DNA of 64,000 bases from assembly GCA_013001885.1 (NCBI GenBank), contig JABDLD010000051.1:1-64000 (forward strand). The letters are read 5' to 3'. Below the pieces are notes generated by a model. It had not been told where the DNA came from and did no database searches. It worked only from the letters and a program-made list of their open reading frames with translations. Shown in pieces: positions 25,276 to 34,160 of this stretch. Numbering within the stretch: the first letter of the stretch is position 1; every line of letters begins with the position of its first letter. The position numbers were made by a program, and so were the translations under genes. This DNA is from Lysobacterales bacterium. Lineage in GTDB: Bacteria > Pseudomonadota > Gammaproteobacteria > Xanthomonadales > SZUA-36.

Positions 25276-26118
25276 ATGAAAAACTGGATTATTGGAGCAT
25301 TTTTGGTTCTTGCGGTCGCTGCTGCGTACTATTATTTTGCGATTTATCAGCAGGCCGGGCCCGAAGTGGTCATCAAGGCGCCTGAGGCGGCAGAAGAAGC
25401 GGTCACGGTACCCGAAGAGCCCACGAAGCAACCCGGTTTGACAACAACTTCAGAGACTGGATTGCCACCTGTAACCCCTCCGGAAACAGAACAGATTCCG
25501 CTGCCGATGCTAACGGAAAGCGACGGTGTCGCCCTCGAGACGCTGGGCAATTTGGTGAGTGAGTCTGATACGGCGCGCTTTTTCGTCAGCGAGAATGTCA
25601 TACCGCGCATGGTGGCGACCGTTGATTTGCTGGGCAGCCGGAAAATTCCGGGCGCGGTGCAGGCAGTGCACGGGCCGGAGACTCCCTTTATGGCAGTAGC
25701 CAATGATCAGCCCGAAACAATCGTCAGAAATGAGGAGGGAGACGAGATACCGCAGTTTTACATCGATCCGTCCAACTACGAGCGATACACTCCGTACGTC
25801 GAAATGCTGGAAGGGGCGGAAACCGCTCAATTGGTTGAAAGCTATCGCAGCCACTACCCGTTATTCCAGGAAGCGTACCGCCAGATGGGCTATTCGGAGG
25901 GAGACTTCAATGTGCGCCTGGCGGAAATGATCGAAGAACTCCTGTCGACCCCCGACGTCAGCGGACCGCTTGAACTGGTGAAACCCGAGGCTTTCTACCT
26001 GTTCGCCGATCCCAGGCTCGAATCGCTGTCGGCGGGACAGAAAATCCTGCTGCGCATGGGAAGCGAAAACAGGGCGCGCGTAAAATCAAAGCTGATGGAG
26101 ATCAGGGACGCGCTGTGA
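25276..26118 (+). CDS. DUF3014 domain protein, membrane-anchored
   Basis: The 280-residue protein has one N-terminal membrane helix (IIGAFLVLAVAAAYYYFAIY), a Pro/Glu-rich linker of about 50 residues and a globular DUF3014 domain (about residues 80-278) containing RFFVSENVIPRMVATVD and YRQMGYSEGDFN. DUF3014 proteins are widespread in Gammaproteobacteria but have no assigned function. With the anchor at the N-terminus the domain should lie in the periplasm. AAGGAG is 12 bases before the ATG. Divergent from the frameshifted small gene. Confidence 0.85.
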   Translation: MKNWIIGAFLVLAVAAAYYYFAIYQQAGPEVVIKAPEAAEEAVTVPEEPTKQPGLTTTSETGLPPVTPPETEQIPLPMLTESDGVALETLGNLVSESDTARFFVSENVIPRMVATVDLLGSRKIPGAVQAVHGPETPFMAVANDQPETIVRNEEGDEIPQFYIDPSNYERYTPYVEMLEGAETAQLVESYRSHYPLFQEAYRQMGYSEGDFNVRLAEMIEELLSTPDVSGPLELVKPEAFYLFADPRLESLSAGQKILLRMGSENRARVKSKLMEIRDAL

Positions 26119-26155
26119 GGCGCTGACGCCAGCTGTTTCCGGACGAAACCGACCG

Positions 26156-26200
26156 CTGCCTGTGCAGGCAGTAATCGGCACGGGCGCCGCCACCGGCGGC
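26156..26200. repeat. Two hairpins between convergent genes
   Basis: CTGCCT/AGGCAG (26156-26171, loop GTGC) and GCCGCC/GGCGGC (26186-26200, loop ACC) lie between the ends of the DUF3014 gene and the minus-strand YbaK gene. No T-run follows either, so they may slow transcription or protect 3' ends but are not classic intrinsic terminators. Confidence 0.4.
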
Positions 26201-26205
26201 CGCCG

Positions 26206-26700
26206 TTATTCGTAAACCCAACGCGAATATTCTTTACCGGCACTGATCACGCTGTGCGGTAACTGGTCCATCAGTTGCTTGAAATCATCGCCCTTGAGAT
26301 GAATCAGATGTTCGTGGTCGCCCGCTTCGATGTAAATATCGGATGCATATTTCAGTTGATCGTCCCATATCACCTTCAAACCATATGCATTGCTCAGGGC
26401 GGGAACTGCGCCGGTCGCGCAGTCCTTGAACAGATCTTTCAGCTCGGGTTCAGTGGCCAGTTTAAGTTCACGTTGAAGTTCGTCATTCACCCAGCCCAGG
26501 TTGAGCCGGTTGCTGGACGGAAGGACACTTACGATATAACCCATGCTGTCCTCAAGAACCACGGCCTTGGCCATCTGGTGAGCAGGTACATGGGCAGACT
26601 TTGCGGAATCCACTGCGGATTCCGTATGCGGATGTTCTACCGTGTCATATCGAACATTGTGACCATCCAGGTAAGATTTCAGAGTGATTGCAATAGCCAT
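26206..26700 (-). CDS. YbaK/EbsC-type aminoacyl-tRNA deacylase domain protein
   Basis: The 164-residue protein is a stand-alone YbaK/ProX-like editing domain. HPHTESA near residue 23, the conserved Lys in MAKAVVLED and GAVPALSNAYG in the substrate-pocket region are family marks. These enzymes hydrolyse mischarged tRNAs such as Cys-, Ala- or Ser-tRNA in the cytoplasm; the exact substrate cannot be read here. The start is an ATG behind GAGGATAAC. Monocistronic. Confidence 0.88.
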   Translation of the reverse strand: MAIAITLKSYLDGHNVRYDTVEHPHTESAVDSAKSAHVPAHQMAKAVVLEDSMGYIVSVLPSSNRLNLGWVNDELQRELKLATEPELKDLFKDCATGAVPALSNAYGLKVIWDDQLKYASDIYIEAGDHEHLIHLKGDDFKQLMDQLPHSVISAGKEYSRWVYE

Positions 26701-26851
26701 AACGTTATCCTCGGCTCTTCATTCACGGGTTCGCTGAAATAGACTCCCGCACTTATTAGCATAGTCCGCTCAATGTTTTTTTTCGCGATTCAGATCAATT
26801 TTTGGCAATTTTCTTTGTTGCCGGGCATCCTCGAAGGTAGTCTAGGTCATC

Positions 26852-27664
26852 ATGAACCCCTGGATATTCCTTGCACTGGTGCTGGTGGTGATCGCACTGG
26901 CCCTCTTGATTCCGCGATTTCGCCTGAAGCGAGCGGTTTCTGCGCCGTTTCCTGAGGAGTGGGTTCCTATTCTCGAACGGAACATCGGGGTGTACAGAAA
27001 TTTGCCCCTGTCTCTGCGGCAGCAACTCCGCCTGCTGATCAAGCAGTTTCTGCATCAGAAGCACTTTTCAGGCGCACGTGGCCTTGAAGTGACCGATGAA
27101 ATGCGGGTCACGATCGCCGCTCAGGCCTGCATGCTGCAGCTGAACCGCCGGGGCGCCCTGTATCCGCGCCTGAAGTACATCATTCTGTACCCCAGCGCAT
27201 TTGTCGTTTCACGCCCGGAATTGAACCAGGCCGGCGTGGTCAGTCACGGTCGTAAAGGGTTGCTGGGTGAATCCTGGCAAAACGGTAAAGTGATCCTTGC
27301 CTGGGACAATGTGCTTCACGGCGCGAGAAATTTCGTTGACGGCAGCAACGTTGTGCTGCACGAGTTCACGCACCAGCTCGACAGCGAAACAGGAAGCGCT
27401 GACGGTGCGCCGCTGCTGGCCGGGGCGTCCAGTTATCGAAGCTGGGCCGCGGCGCTCTCGGGGGAATTCGGGGAACTGCAGAAAGATGCGCGCATCGGCA
27501 GGCGTTCGCTGATGGACCACTACGGCGCGACCAATCCCGCTGAATTTTTTGCGGTAGCCACCGAAACGTTTTTTGAAAAGCCCCGCCGCATGGCGAGGGA
27601 TCACCCGGAATTGTTCGCCGTCCTGCAGTCCTACTACCGGGTGAATCCGGGCGAGTGGCAATAA
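26852..27664 (+). CDS. mtfA: Zinc-dependent peptidase, MtfA (M90) family
   Basis: The 270-residue protein has an N-terminal membrane helix (ALVLVVIALALLIPRF) that E. coli MtfA lacks, then the MtfA domain. The zinc motif is His170-Glu171-x-x-His174 in HEFTHQLD, and ATETFFEKP supplies the distal Glu region. In E. coli MtfA binds the repressor Mlc and affects the glucose phosphotransferase gene ptsG; that partner may not exist here, and the glucokinase in the window is 2.7 kb away. Related membrane-anchored forms are common in marine Gammaproteobacteria. Confidence 0.88.
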   Translation: MNPWIFLALVLVVIALALLIPRFRLKRAVSAPFPEEWVPILERNIGVYRNLPLSLRQQLRLLIKQFLHQKHFSGARGLEVTDEMRVTIAAQACMLQLNRRGALYPRLKYIILYPSAFVVSRPELNQAGVVSHGRKGLLGESWQNGKVILAWDNVLHGARNFVDGSNVVLHEFTHQLDSETGSADGAPLLAGASSYRSWAAALSGEFGELQKDARIGRRSLMDHYGATNPAEFFAVATETFFEKPRRMARDHPELFAVLQSYYRVNPGEWQ

Positions 27665-27738
27665 ACTTTCCTGCGTGCACCAACTTTTCCTCTTCTGCTC
27701 GGTAATTCCATTACCTACAACACAACAAGGCGGGTCAC

Positions 27739-27831
27739 ATGAAAGGTTGGGATTTAACAGGCGGTTATTTGCTGATGCTGGTTTTAAGCAATCTGGGCAG
27801 GGGCCTCAAAAGCATCCGTCAGCCGGCCTGA
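27739..27831 (+). CDS. Possible 30-residue membrane microprotein
   Basis: ATG at 27739 follows AAGGCGGGTCAC and opens 30 codons ending in TGA at 27829. The product has a hydrophobic stretch (GGYLLMLVLSNLG) and a basic end (GLKSIRQ), like small single-helix membrane proteins. It is followed directly by two hairpins. In a gap of about 280 bases this is the only plausible frame, but frames this short arise by chance and I cannot confirm it. Confidence 0.3.
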   Translation: MKGWDLTGGYLLMLVLSNLGRGLKSIRQPA

Positions 27832-27842
27832 GGGCCTCAAGC

Positions 27843-27892
27843 GGCCGGTCCGACCGGCCTGGCAACAAAACGAAAGGGCCGCGAGGCCCTTT
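27843..27892 (+). terminator. Tandem hairpins, terminator-like
   Basis: First stem GGCCGGT/ACCGGCC (27843-27859, loop CCG); second stem AAAGGGCC/GGCCCTTT (27873-27892) with the stable tetraloop GCGA. The second hairpin is symmetrical, with A-run and T-run sides, so it could end transcription in both directions, after mtfA and the small frame. The T-run is short (TTT then CATC). Confidence 0.6.
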
Positions 27893-27943
27893 CATCGTTT
27901 GGGCGCAGCCCCCATACTTATCGTTCATGGCAAGGGTGTTTTC

Positions 27944-29719
27944 ATGAGTGAACCGTCGATCAGCGACCGGCCTCGCGGCAAGTCGCTGAGACCGCTACGT
28001 ACCTTGTGGCCGTTCATCACCCCTTATCGTCGCACCTTGATCGCCGCCCTGACCGCTTTGCTCATTGCCTCCGCCGCGATGCTGGCCATGCCGGTGGCGC
28101 TTCGCTTCCTGATCGACAACGGATTTATCGCCCGGGATATGGCCACGGTCAATCGCTATTTTGGCTGGTTTTTACTCGCCACGGTGGTCTTCAGCCTGTT
28201 TGCGGCCCTACGGTATTACCTGGTGACGTGGCTGGGGGAGCGCGTTGTTGCTGACATCCGGAACGCCGTTTACGCGCGCATCATACGAATGGATCCCGCT
28301 TTTTTTGAAGTCACGAGGACAGGGGAGGTCCTGTCCCGGCTGACCACGGATACGACGCTGGTGCAGAGCATTTCGGGTTCCGGCCTGTCGATCGCGCTGC
28401 GGTCCATGCTGAGTCTGCTGGGCGGCCTGGTCATGCTGGTGCTCACCAGCCCCCAGATGGCGGCCTATACCCTTGTGGGCATTGTCGTTGTGGTGTTGCC
28501 GGTAGTCATTGTCGGCAGGTACATACGCAAACTGTCGCGCCAGTCCCAGGACCGGGTAGCGGATACGAGCGGCCTGGCCGGTGAAACCCTGAACGCAATG
28601 CAGACGGTGCAGTCTTTTACGCTCGAGGATCTTCAGGTCAGCCGCTACGCCGAGGCCGTCAAGCATAGTTTTCTCACGGCGGTGCGCCGCATCAGGATGA
28701 ACGCAATGCTTATCGGCCTCGCCTTCGTGCTGGTTTTCTGCATGTTGACGCTGTTTCTGTGGGCAGGCTCCCGCGCAGTGATGGCCGGCACCATGACCGC
28801 CGGTCAATTGGGGCAGTTCCTGATGTACGCCTTTTTCGTGGGTTCTTCGGCAACCGCGCTAAGCAGCCTGTGGGGTGAGATCCAGCGGGCCGCGGGCGCC
28901 ATGGAGCGCTTGTCCGAACTGCTTCAGGCAGAACCGGAGATCAAGGCGCCTGCCGTTCCCGAGAAGTTACCGAAACGGGTAAAGGGCCGGATTCGGTTCG
29001 ATCACGTCAGTTTCAGCTATCCGTCCCGCCCGGAAACCCTCGCACTTGACGATTTCAGCCTCGAAATCGAACCTGGAGACACGCTTGCCATAGTGGGTCC
29101 ATCCGGTGCCGGCAAAAGCACGAGCTTCCAGTTGTTGTTGCGTTTCTATGATGTATCGAGCGGGTCAATACAAATTGACGGCAAACGCATCGAACAATTG
29201 GACCCGCAGGATCTTCGGCACCAGATTGGGTTGGTGCCGCAGGAGACCGTCCTGTTCGGTGAAAGCGCGCTGGAAAATATCCGGTACGGCCGCCCGGACG
29301 CGACCGAAGATGAGGTCCGGCAGGCTGCAGTCATGGCGGAAGCGGATGAATTTATCCGCAGGCTTCCAGATAGGTACAATACGTTTCTGGGTGAACGCGG
29401 AACCCGGTTATCGGGCGGCCAGCGTCAGCGCATAGCGATTGCGCGGGCGATCCTGAAAGACCCGCCGGTCCTTCTGCTTGACGAAGCAACCAGTTCGCTC
29501 GATGCAGAGAGTGAACGCCTGGTGCAGGCGGCGCTTGAGAGCCTGATGCAGAACAGGACTACGCTGGTGATCGCACATCGCCTGGCAACGGTCAAGAAAG
29601 TTGACCGTATCCTGGTAATGAACCACGGCAGGATTGAAGCCGTTGGCAGCCATGGCGAACTGACCGCAAATAACGAATTGTATGCCCGGCTGGCGCAATT
29701 GCAGTTTGGAGATATCTGA
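27944..29719 (+). CDS. ABC exporter half-transporter (MsbA/ABCB type)
   Basis: The 591-residue protein fuses six N-terminal helices (about residues 20-310) to an ATPase domain: Walker A GPSGAGKST, Q-loop LVPQETVLF, signature LSGGQRQR, Walker B VLLLDEATSSLD, switch His IAHRLATV. It works as a homodimer in the inner membrane; MsbA-type members flip lipids such as lipid A core, and others export drugs or peptides. No lpxK follows, so it is probably not the main MsbA. I use the ATG at 27944 (AAGGGTG upstream) rather than a TTG 15 codons earlier, which lies in the tail of the terminator. Confidence 0.93.
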   Translation: MSEPSISDRPRGKSLRPLRTLWPFITPYRRTLIAALTALLIASAAMLAMPVALRFLIDNGFIARDMATVNRYFGWFLLATVVFSLFAALRYYLVTWLGERVVADIRNAVYARIIRMDPAFFEVTRTGEVLSRLTTDTTLVQSISGSGLSIALRSMLSLLGGLVMLVLTSPQMAAYTLVGIVVVVLPVVIVGRYIRKLSRQSQDRVADTSGLAGETLNAMQTVQSFTLEDLQVSRYAEAVKHSFLTAVRRIRMNAMLIGLAFVLVFCMLTLFLWAGSRAVMAGTMTAGQLGQFLMYAFFVGSSATALSSLWGEIQRAAGAMERLSELLQAEPEIKAPAVPEKLPKRVKGRIRFDHVSFSYPSRPETLALDDFSLEIEPGDTLAIVGPSGAGKSTSFQLLLRFYDVSSGSIQIDGKRIEQLDPQDLRHQIGLVPQETVLFGESALENIRYGRPDATEDEVRQAAVMAEADEFIRRLPDRYNTFLGERGTRLSGGQRQRIAIARAILKDPPVLLLDEATSSLDAESERLVQAALESLMQNRTTLVIAHRLATVKKVDRILVMNHGRIEAVGSHGELTANNELYARLAQLQFGDI

Positions 29720-29730
29720 AGGAGCGACCG

Positions 29731-30384
29731 ATGAATACAAAATCTCTCATGCCCGCTACTGTGTTGATCCTGCCGCTGCTATTGATGGCGGGCTGTTCCA
29801 GCACCTATTACAAAACCATGGAAGGCTTCGGCATCGAGAAGCGCGACATCCTGGTCGACCGGGTCGAAGAAGCCCGCGACGCGCAGGACGACGCCAGCGA
29901 GCAGTTTGCCGACGCGCTGGAGCAGTTCCGCAGCGTGGTGGCCTTCGACGGCGGCGATCTCGAGGAAGTGTACGACCGGCTGAATGCAGAATTCGAGCGC
30001 AGCCAGGCAGAAGCGGAACAGGTCAGCGACCGCGTTGACGCCGTCGAGTCGGTGGCTGAAGATTTGTTTAAAGAATGGCAGAAAGAACTGGATGAGTACA
30101 CGCGCGCGGATTTGCGCCGCAACAGCGAATCCCTGCTCAGGGATACACGTGGGCGTTACCAGCAGATGATGAAGGCCATGCGCCGTGCTGAAGATTCCAT
30201 GGAACCGGTGCTCGAGGCTTTTCAGGACCAGGTGCTGGTGCTGAAACACAACCTCAATGCGCAGGCCATCGGCTCATTACGCAACGAGTTGGGAAGTATC
30301 GAGCGCGATACGGCCCGCTTGATCTCGGAAATGCAGAAAGCGATTGCCGAGGCGGATTCTTTTATCCAGTCGATGAATCCGTGA
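29731..30384 (+). CDS. DUF2959 lipoprotein, coiled coil
   Basis: The 217-residue protein has a lipobox LMAGC (Cys near residue 22) followed by SSTYYKTMEGFG, the typical opening of DUF2959 proteins. The rest is almost all helix with heptad character (AEQVSDRVDAVESVAEDLF, then LGSIERDTARLISEMQKAI). Function unassigned; it is an envelope lipoprotein. It starts 11 bases after the ABC exporter stop, with AAGGAG upstream, so the two are co-transcribed. Its last 23 bases overlap the end of glucokinase on the other strand. Confidence 0.88.
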   Translation: MNTKSLMPATVLILPLLLMAGCSSTYYKTMEGFGIEKRDILVDRVEEARDAQDDASEQFADALEQFRSVVAFDGGDLEEVYDRLNAEFERSQAEAEQVSDRVDAVESVAEDLFKEWQKELDEYTRADLRRNSESLLRDTRGRYQQMMKAMRRAEDSMEPVLEAFQDQVLVLKHNLNAQAIGSLRNELGSIERDTARLISEMQKAIAEADSFIQSMNP

Positions 30385-31339
30385 GTTGCAGCCAGGCGTG
30401 GATGGCCGCGCCTTTCATGCCCAGCGCCTCGTCCCGGTTCAGGTAAATGGGAATCTTTTCCAGCAGGTGGCGATAGGATCTGCCGTCATTGAATTCGCCA
30501 ATGAACGGTTCACTCTCGATCAGGTGCGGGTTTTTGGCGGCGATTCCGCCTGAAATTACCAGCGCTTCCACCGGAAACATGGCCAGGCAGTAGTTGCGGC
30601 AGGCTCTCGCGTAAAAGCGCGAGTAATGAGCGCAGGTGGGGGAGTTGCGGTGTTTTTCCGCCAGTACCGCCGCCGGGCTGGCGAGCTCTCCGGTCAGGCT
30701 CTCGTGAATCAGGGCGGCGCCTGAACCGCTAACGACGTCATCGGCGCTGATCCAGGTTTTTCCCTTGCGGGCCAGCAGGGAGGCTTCAATTTGCCGTTCA
30801 GCCTTGCCGTGAAACGAAAAAGAGGCGTGCCCGCTCTCCGAGCCAATCACAATTCGCTCTCCCTTGTGGGGCTTGAGCGCCGCGTGGCCTAACCCGGTGC
30901 CTGCACCGACTACGGCGATGGCGCCTGGTCCGGCTCCGGGCCCGGAGCGCACCAGGTGCATCCGGTCGAATACATCGGGATCGAGATACGCATGCGCCTG
31001 TGCGTAGAAGTCGTTGAGTAGGAACACGTTTTTGACCGGCTTCGATACGGTCAGATCGATGTCCCATGCGATATTCGGCAGCGTAGCCCGCTGGCCGCTA
31101 ACTCCGCCCGCAATGGCGATGGCCAGGGCATCGTAATCGGCAATGGGGGAGGTGCCGGGTGGTTTGGCCGATTCGTAGTGTCTCAACAGCTGGTCGAAGG
31201 AGTCGATGGATTCGGACCAGGTCGGAAACACGACCGGAGGGGAGACCTGCATTTGCGAAAGCCCCGAAATTTGCACTTCCGCGAAGCGCGCATTGGTGCC
31301 GCCTATGTCTGCTGCGAGTATTTTGGCTGCGGCCGCCAC
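30362..31339 (-). CDS. glk: Glucokinase (non-ROK type)
   Basis: The 325-residue protein matches the bacterial glucokinase family: ATP-binding ADIGGTNARFA near the start, LLNDFYAQAHA, GAGTGLGHAAL, and SEGH-like SESGHASF with the sugar-contact residues. It phosphorylates free glucose to glucose 6-phosphate in the cytoplasm. It lies seven bases after the exported cyclophilin gene in the same direction, probably one transcript by position only. The 3' ends of glk and the DUF2959 gene overlap. Confidence 0.93.
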   Translation of the reverse strand: MAAAAKILAADIGGTNARFAEVQISGLSQMQVSPPVVFPTWSESIDSFDQLLRHYESAKPPGTSPIADYDALAIAIAGGVSGQRATLPNIAWDIDLTVSKPVKNVFLLNDFYAQAHAYLDPDVFDRMHLVRSGPGAGPGAIAVVGAGTGLGHAALKPHKGERIVIGSESGHASFSFHGKAERQIEASLLARKGKTWISADDVVSGSGAALIHESLTGELASPAAVLAEKHRNSPTCAHYSRFYARACRNYCLAMFPVEALVISGGIAAKNPHLIESEPFIGEFNDGRSYRHLLEKIPIYLNRDEALGMKGAAIHAWLQLTDSSTG

Positions 31340-31346
31340 AAACGCC

Positions 31347-32216
31347 TTACTTCGTTACCCTGCCAGTCATGGGTACCTGGCAAACGTCGAGCACCTTTGG
31401 CGGCTTGTGGTGAAAGAATTTCTGCTTGCGGTTGCGGCGATCCTCCAGCATGTGTTTGAACCCCCTGGATTCGGTATCCATTACAAAAGCCGTCAAACGC
31501 TCGCTTTCCGGGATGTCCGAAGCCAGCGTGATGCTTCTGACACGACTGCTTTTCGTTTCGTCTGCAATGATGCCGTTTTCATCCGCCCGGCCTCGCTCGA
31601 TTTTCTGCACCACGTCCATGCCTTCAATGACGCGTCCAAACAGGTTCATGTTGCGGTCCAGGTATCTGGGGGCTTGCCCGATCACGATGTAGAAATCAGT
31701 GCGGCTGCTGTCGGCTCCGTCGTTACGCGCCATCGCGACGGCTCCGGGACAGTGCGTGAGCCAGGTTTTGTTGCCGGCAGGATCGCGTGCCGCCGCAAAG
31801 CCCTCAACGAAACCGGTCTCAGTGGCGAACAAATCGTTTTTCTGAACCAGGGTAAACGGAATGTCTTCAGCCAGCTCGATCTCGAACTCGGCTTTGATCA
31901 ACGGCACCAGACTGAGCTCTCCCAGGTCACTGCCGTCTCCGCCCTGGGCCACGAATCCGTCAATCACGCGATAAAAACTGAGCCCCCGGTAGAATCCGTC
32001 CTGTACCAGTTTGCGAAACTGTTGAACGGTTTGCGGTGCAAAGCGGGGATTGAGTTCGAGGGTGACCCGACCTTCCGGTAATTCCATGAAAACCAGGTTC
32101 TCCGGTTGCACCTGACGCCAGATGATGTCTTCCGCAGCGCCGGCGACCGCGGGCGGCAAGCCGACCAGACAGGCGGCGAGTACAGCGCGAATTTTTACCT
32201 GGCTGAGTGAAAGCAT
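31347..32216 (-). CDS. Exported peptidyl-prolyl isomerase, cyclophilin type
   Basis: The 289-residue protein has a signal peptide (AVLAACLVGLPPAVAGAA) and a cyclophilin domain: TVQQFRKLVQDGFY, LSFYRVIDGFVAQGGD carrying the catalytic Arg and Phe region, and DFYIVIGQAPRYLD. It should speed proline isomerisation during folding in the periplasm. It has an insertion and a C-terminal extension compared with the roughly 165-residue minimal domain. The neighbours (glucokinase and a small unknown gene) give no further clue. Confidence 0.9.
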   Translation of the reverse strand: MLSLSQVKIRAVLAACLVGLPPAVAGAAEDIIWRQVQPENLVFMELPEGRVTLELNPRFAPQTVQQFRKLVQDGFYRGLSFYRVIDGFVAQGGDGSDLGELSLVPLIKAEFEIELAEDIPFTLVQKNDLFATETGFVEGFAAARDPAGNKTWLTHCPGAVAMARNDGADSSRTDFYIVIGQAPRYLDRNMNLFGRVIEGMDVVQKIERGRADENGIIADETKSSRVRSITLASDIPESERLTAFVMDTESRGFKHMLEDRRNRKQKFFHHKPPKVLDVCQVPMTGRVTK

Positions 32217-32225
32217 ATGCAGCGC

Positions 32226-32618
32226 TTACCGCATCTGAATTTTGCCGCCGCCCATGCCGCCTCCGGTCGGATCCATGCCTGATCCGGGCACGACGATGGA
32301 TGAAGCCTGCTCGCGCTGCATTTCCCGCAGTTCCTCCATGGTTTTTTCGAATGCATTTTTGGCGGCATCACCAAAACCTTCCGCTGCATCGGCCAGTGTT
32401 TTCGCCTCAATTTCGAACGAAAGCGGCATCGGGCCGGCGGTGGTCATGACCTGTGTCGAGCCGATGAACTGCTGCTCGCGGGCTGGGTCGGGATCGCCGT
32501 TTGCGGTTACCGGCGTCAAACGCCGCAACGTTCCAATCGTGTTGTCGGTGAAGACCTCTTCCCGGAACAAACTGGCGGCATCCATTTTTATTTCAGTACT
32601 GGTATTCGGGTTATTCAT
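32226..32618 (-). CDS. Cytoplasmic protein of unknown function
   Basis: A 130-residue protein without signal peptide or membrane segments. The N-terminal half appears to be beta-rich (TIGTLRRLTPVTANGD, MTTAGPMPLSFEIEAK); the second half is a charged helix (AFEKTMEELREMQREQAS), then a Gly/Met-rich tail. The ATG at 32618 is chosen over one 14 codons upstream because AAGGAA lies eight bases before it. I recognise it only as a conserved-looking cytoplasmic protein. It ends up in front of the cyclophilin gene with nine bases between. Confidence 0.72.
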   Translation of the reverse strand: MNNPNTSTEIKMDAASLFREEVFTDNTIGTLRRLTPVTANGDPDPAREQQFIGSTQVMTTAGPMPLSFEIEAKTLADAAEGFGDAAKNAFEKTMEELREMQREQASSIVVPGSGMDPTGGGMGGGKIQMR

Positions 32619-32734
32619 GATCAGTTCCTTGATTACAGAACAATTACTTGGGGACAGCATAGCTGAATCACAATGAAAGTCCGATTGCAGTAAACTGTAA
32701 AGATTCCGGAATCACTCCAGGGAGCTAGAAAAAC

Positions 32735-33475
32735 ATGGCAAACATTCAGTCAGAACAGATCACTTACAGCTTTGACGGCGTCGACATGCAGGCTTACATT
32801 GCCTGGGACTCCGATCTCGAGGGCGAGCGTCCCGGGGTGCTGGTGGTGCATGAATGGTGGGGTAAAAACGCCTACGCGCAGCGCCGTGCCGACATGCTGG
32901 CAAACCTGGGTTATACCGCCATGGCGCTGGATATGTACGGCGGCGGTAAAACCGCTGAGAATCCGGATCAGGCGGGTGAATTGATGAACGGGCTGCTGGC
33001 TGACCTTGGCACGGTTCGCGAGCGTTTCAACGCTGCGCTCAAGGCGCTGCGTGCGCACGGAACTGCCGATGCAGCGAAAACGGCAGCAATCGGCTACTGC
33101 ATGGGCGGCGGGATTGTGCTGCACATGGCACGTTACGGAGCGGATCTGAAGGCGGTTGCATCATTTCACGGTGCCTTGCCGCTCGGGGTCGCTGCAGAAG
33201 GCGAAGGCGGAAAAGTGACGGCAAGGGTGGCGGTTTACCATGGCGAAGATGACGTGTTGATTCCGGATGAGGCGGTGACCTCTTTCCGGGCGGAAATGGA
33301 AAAGACCGGGGCAGATTGCCTGTTTGTGCCGTTGCCCACCGCATTACATGGATTCAGCAATCCCGCGGCTACCACCAACGGCGAAAAATACGGTTTGCCG
33401 TTACGCTATGACGAGCGGGCTGATTATGCGTCCTGGAATCATATGCAATTGGTGCTGCAATCGGCGTTTCAATAA
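32735..33475 (+). CDS. Dienelactone hydrolase family protein
   Basis: The 246-residue alpha/beta-hydrolase has the nucleophile in IGYCMGGG (Cys, as in dienelactone hydrolases), an early VVHEWWG segment that contributes an oxyanion-hole and Glu residue, an Asp in GEDDVLIP and the His in ALHGFSN. Dienelactone hydrolases open lactones in chloroaromatic breakdown, but most members of this family have unknown substrates, and no aromatic-degradation gene is nearby. AGGGAG precedes the ATG at longer than usual spacing (10 bases). Confidence 0.9.
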   Translation: MANIQSEQITYSFDGVDMQAYIAWDSDLEGERPGVLVVHEWWGKNAYAQRRADMLANLGYTAMALDMYGGGKTAENPDQAGELMNGLLADLGTVRERFNAALKALRAHGTADAAKTAAIGYCMGGGIVLHMARYGADLKAVASFHGALPLGVAAEGEGGKVTARVAVYHGEDDVLIPDEAVTSFRAEMEKTGADCLFVPLPTALHGFSNPAATTNGEKYGLPLRYDERADYASWNHMQLVLQSAFQ

Positions 33476-33498
33476 GGCCAGCAGCACGGAACCAGAAG

Positions 33499-34155
33499 AT
33501 GGCGGGCGACCCATCAGTCGAAAAATATCGCGAGCGGTACCGGCAACAGGAGAACAGCGGCGCCTATCCGGGTTGGCTCCATTTCGCGTTCACTAGCGGG
33601 GTCAGCCTGCTGGTGGTTTTTCTTTGCCTTGCGCAGCTACACCAGATCGGGCCGCTGGAATGGGCCACCGTCCCTCTCGTGTTCCTTTACGCCAATCTGG
33701 TGGAATACTTTGGCCATCGCGGGCCCATGCACCATCCGGTCCGGGGACTCGGCCTGATTTTCAAGCGGCATACGAAACAGCATCACCGGTTTTTCACGGA
33801 TCGTGAAATGACTTACGACAGCAGTCACGACTTCAAGGCTGTCTTGTTTCCGCCGCTGATGATCCTGTTTTTCATCGGCGGGTTCGGTGTGCCGATGTGG
33901 CTGCTGCTGGATTTTGCCGCGACGGAAAACGTGGCCTGGCTGGCGGTGGCCACCGGTATCGCTTATTTCCTGAACTACGAGTGGCTGCATTTTGCGTACC
34001 ACTGCGACCCGCAGTCGCGGATCGGCCGAATCCCGGGTGTCCAGAAACTGCGAAACCTGCATCTGCATCACCACAACCCGCGATTGATGACGCGTTATAA
34101 CTTCAACATCACCTATCCGATCGGTGACTGGCTGTTTCGCACGCGCTACCGCTGA
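33499..34155 (+). CDS. Fatty acid hydroxylase/sterol desaturase-like membrane protein
   Basis: The 218-residue protein has four or so membrane helices and histidine clusters of a diiron membrane oxygenase: HRGPMHH near residue 74, KRHTKQHHRF near 93-102, HFAYHC, and LHLHHHNPR. This fits the superfamily that hydroxylates or desaturates lipid chains and carotenoids. It is short compared with typical members. It starts 23 bases after the hydrolase gene and may be co-transcribed. Substrate unknown. Confidence 0.82.
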   Translation: MAGDPSVEKYRERYRQQENSGAYPGWLHFAFTSGVSLLVVFLCLAQLHQIGPLEWATVPLVFLYANLVEYFGHRGPMHHPVRGLGLIFKRHTKQHHRFFTDREMTYDSSHDFKAVLFPPLMILFFIGGFGVPMWLLLDFAATENVAWLAVATGIAYFLNYEWLHFAYHCDPQSRIGRIPGVQKLRNLHLHHHNPRLMTRYNFNITYPIGDWLFRTRYR

Positions 34156-34160
34156 CGCTT

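Noticed and set aside
31206-32081. 291-codon plus-strand frame across glk and the cyclophilin gene
   Set aside because: It spans two recognised minus-strand genes and has no coherent domain pattern.
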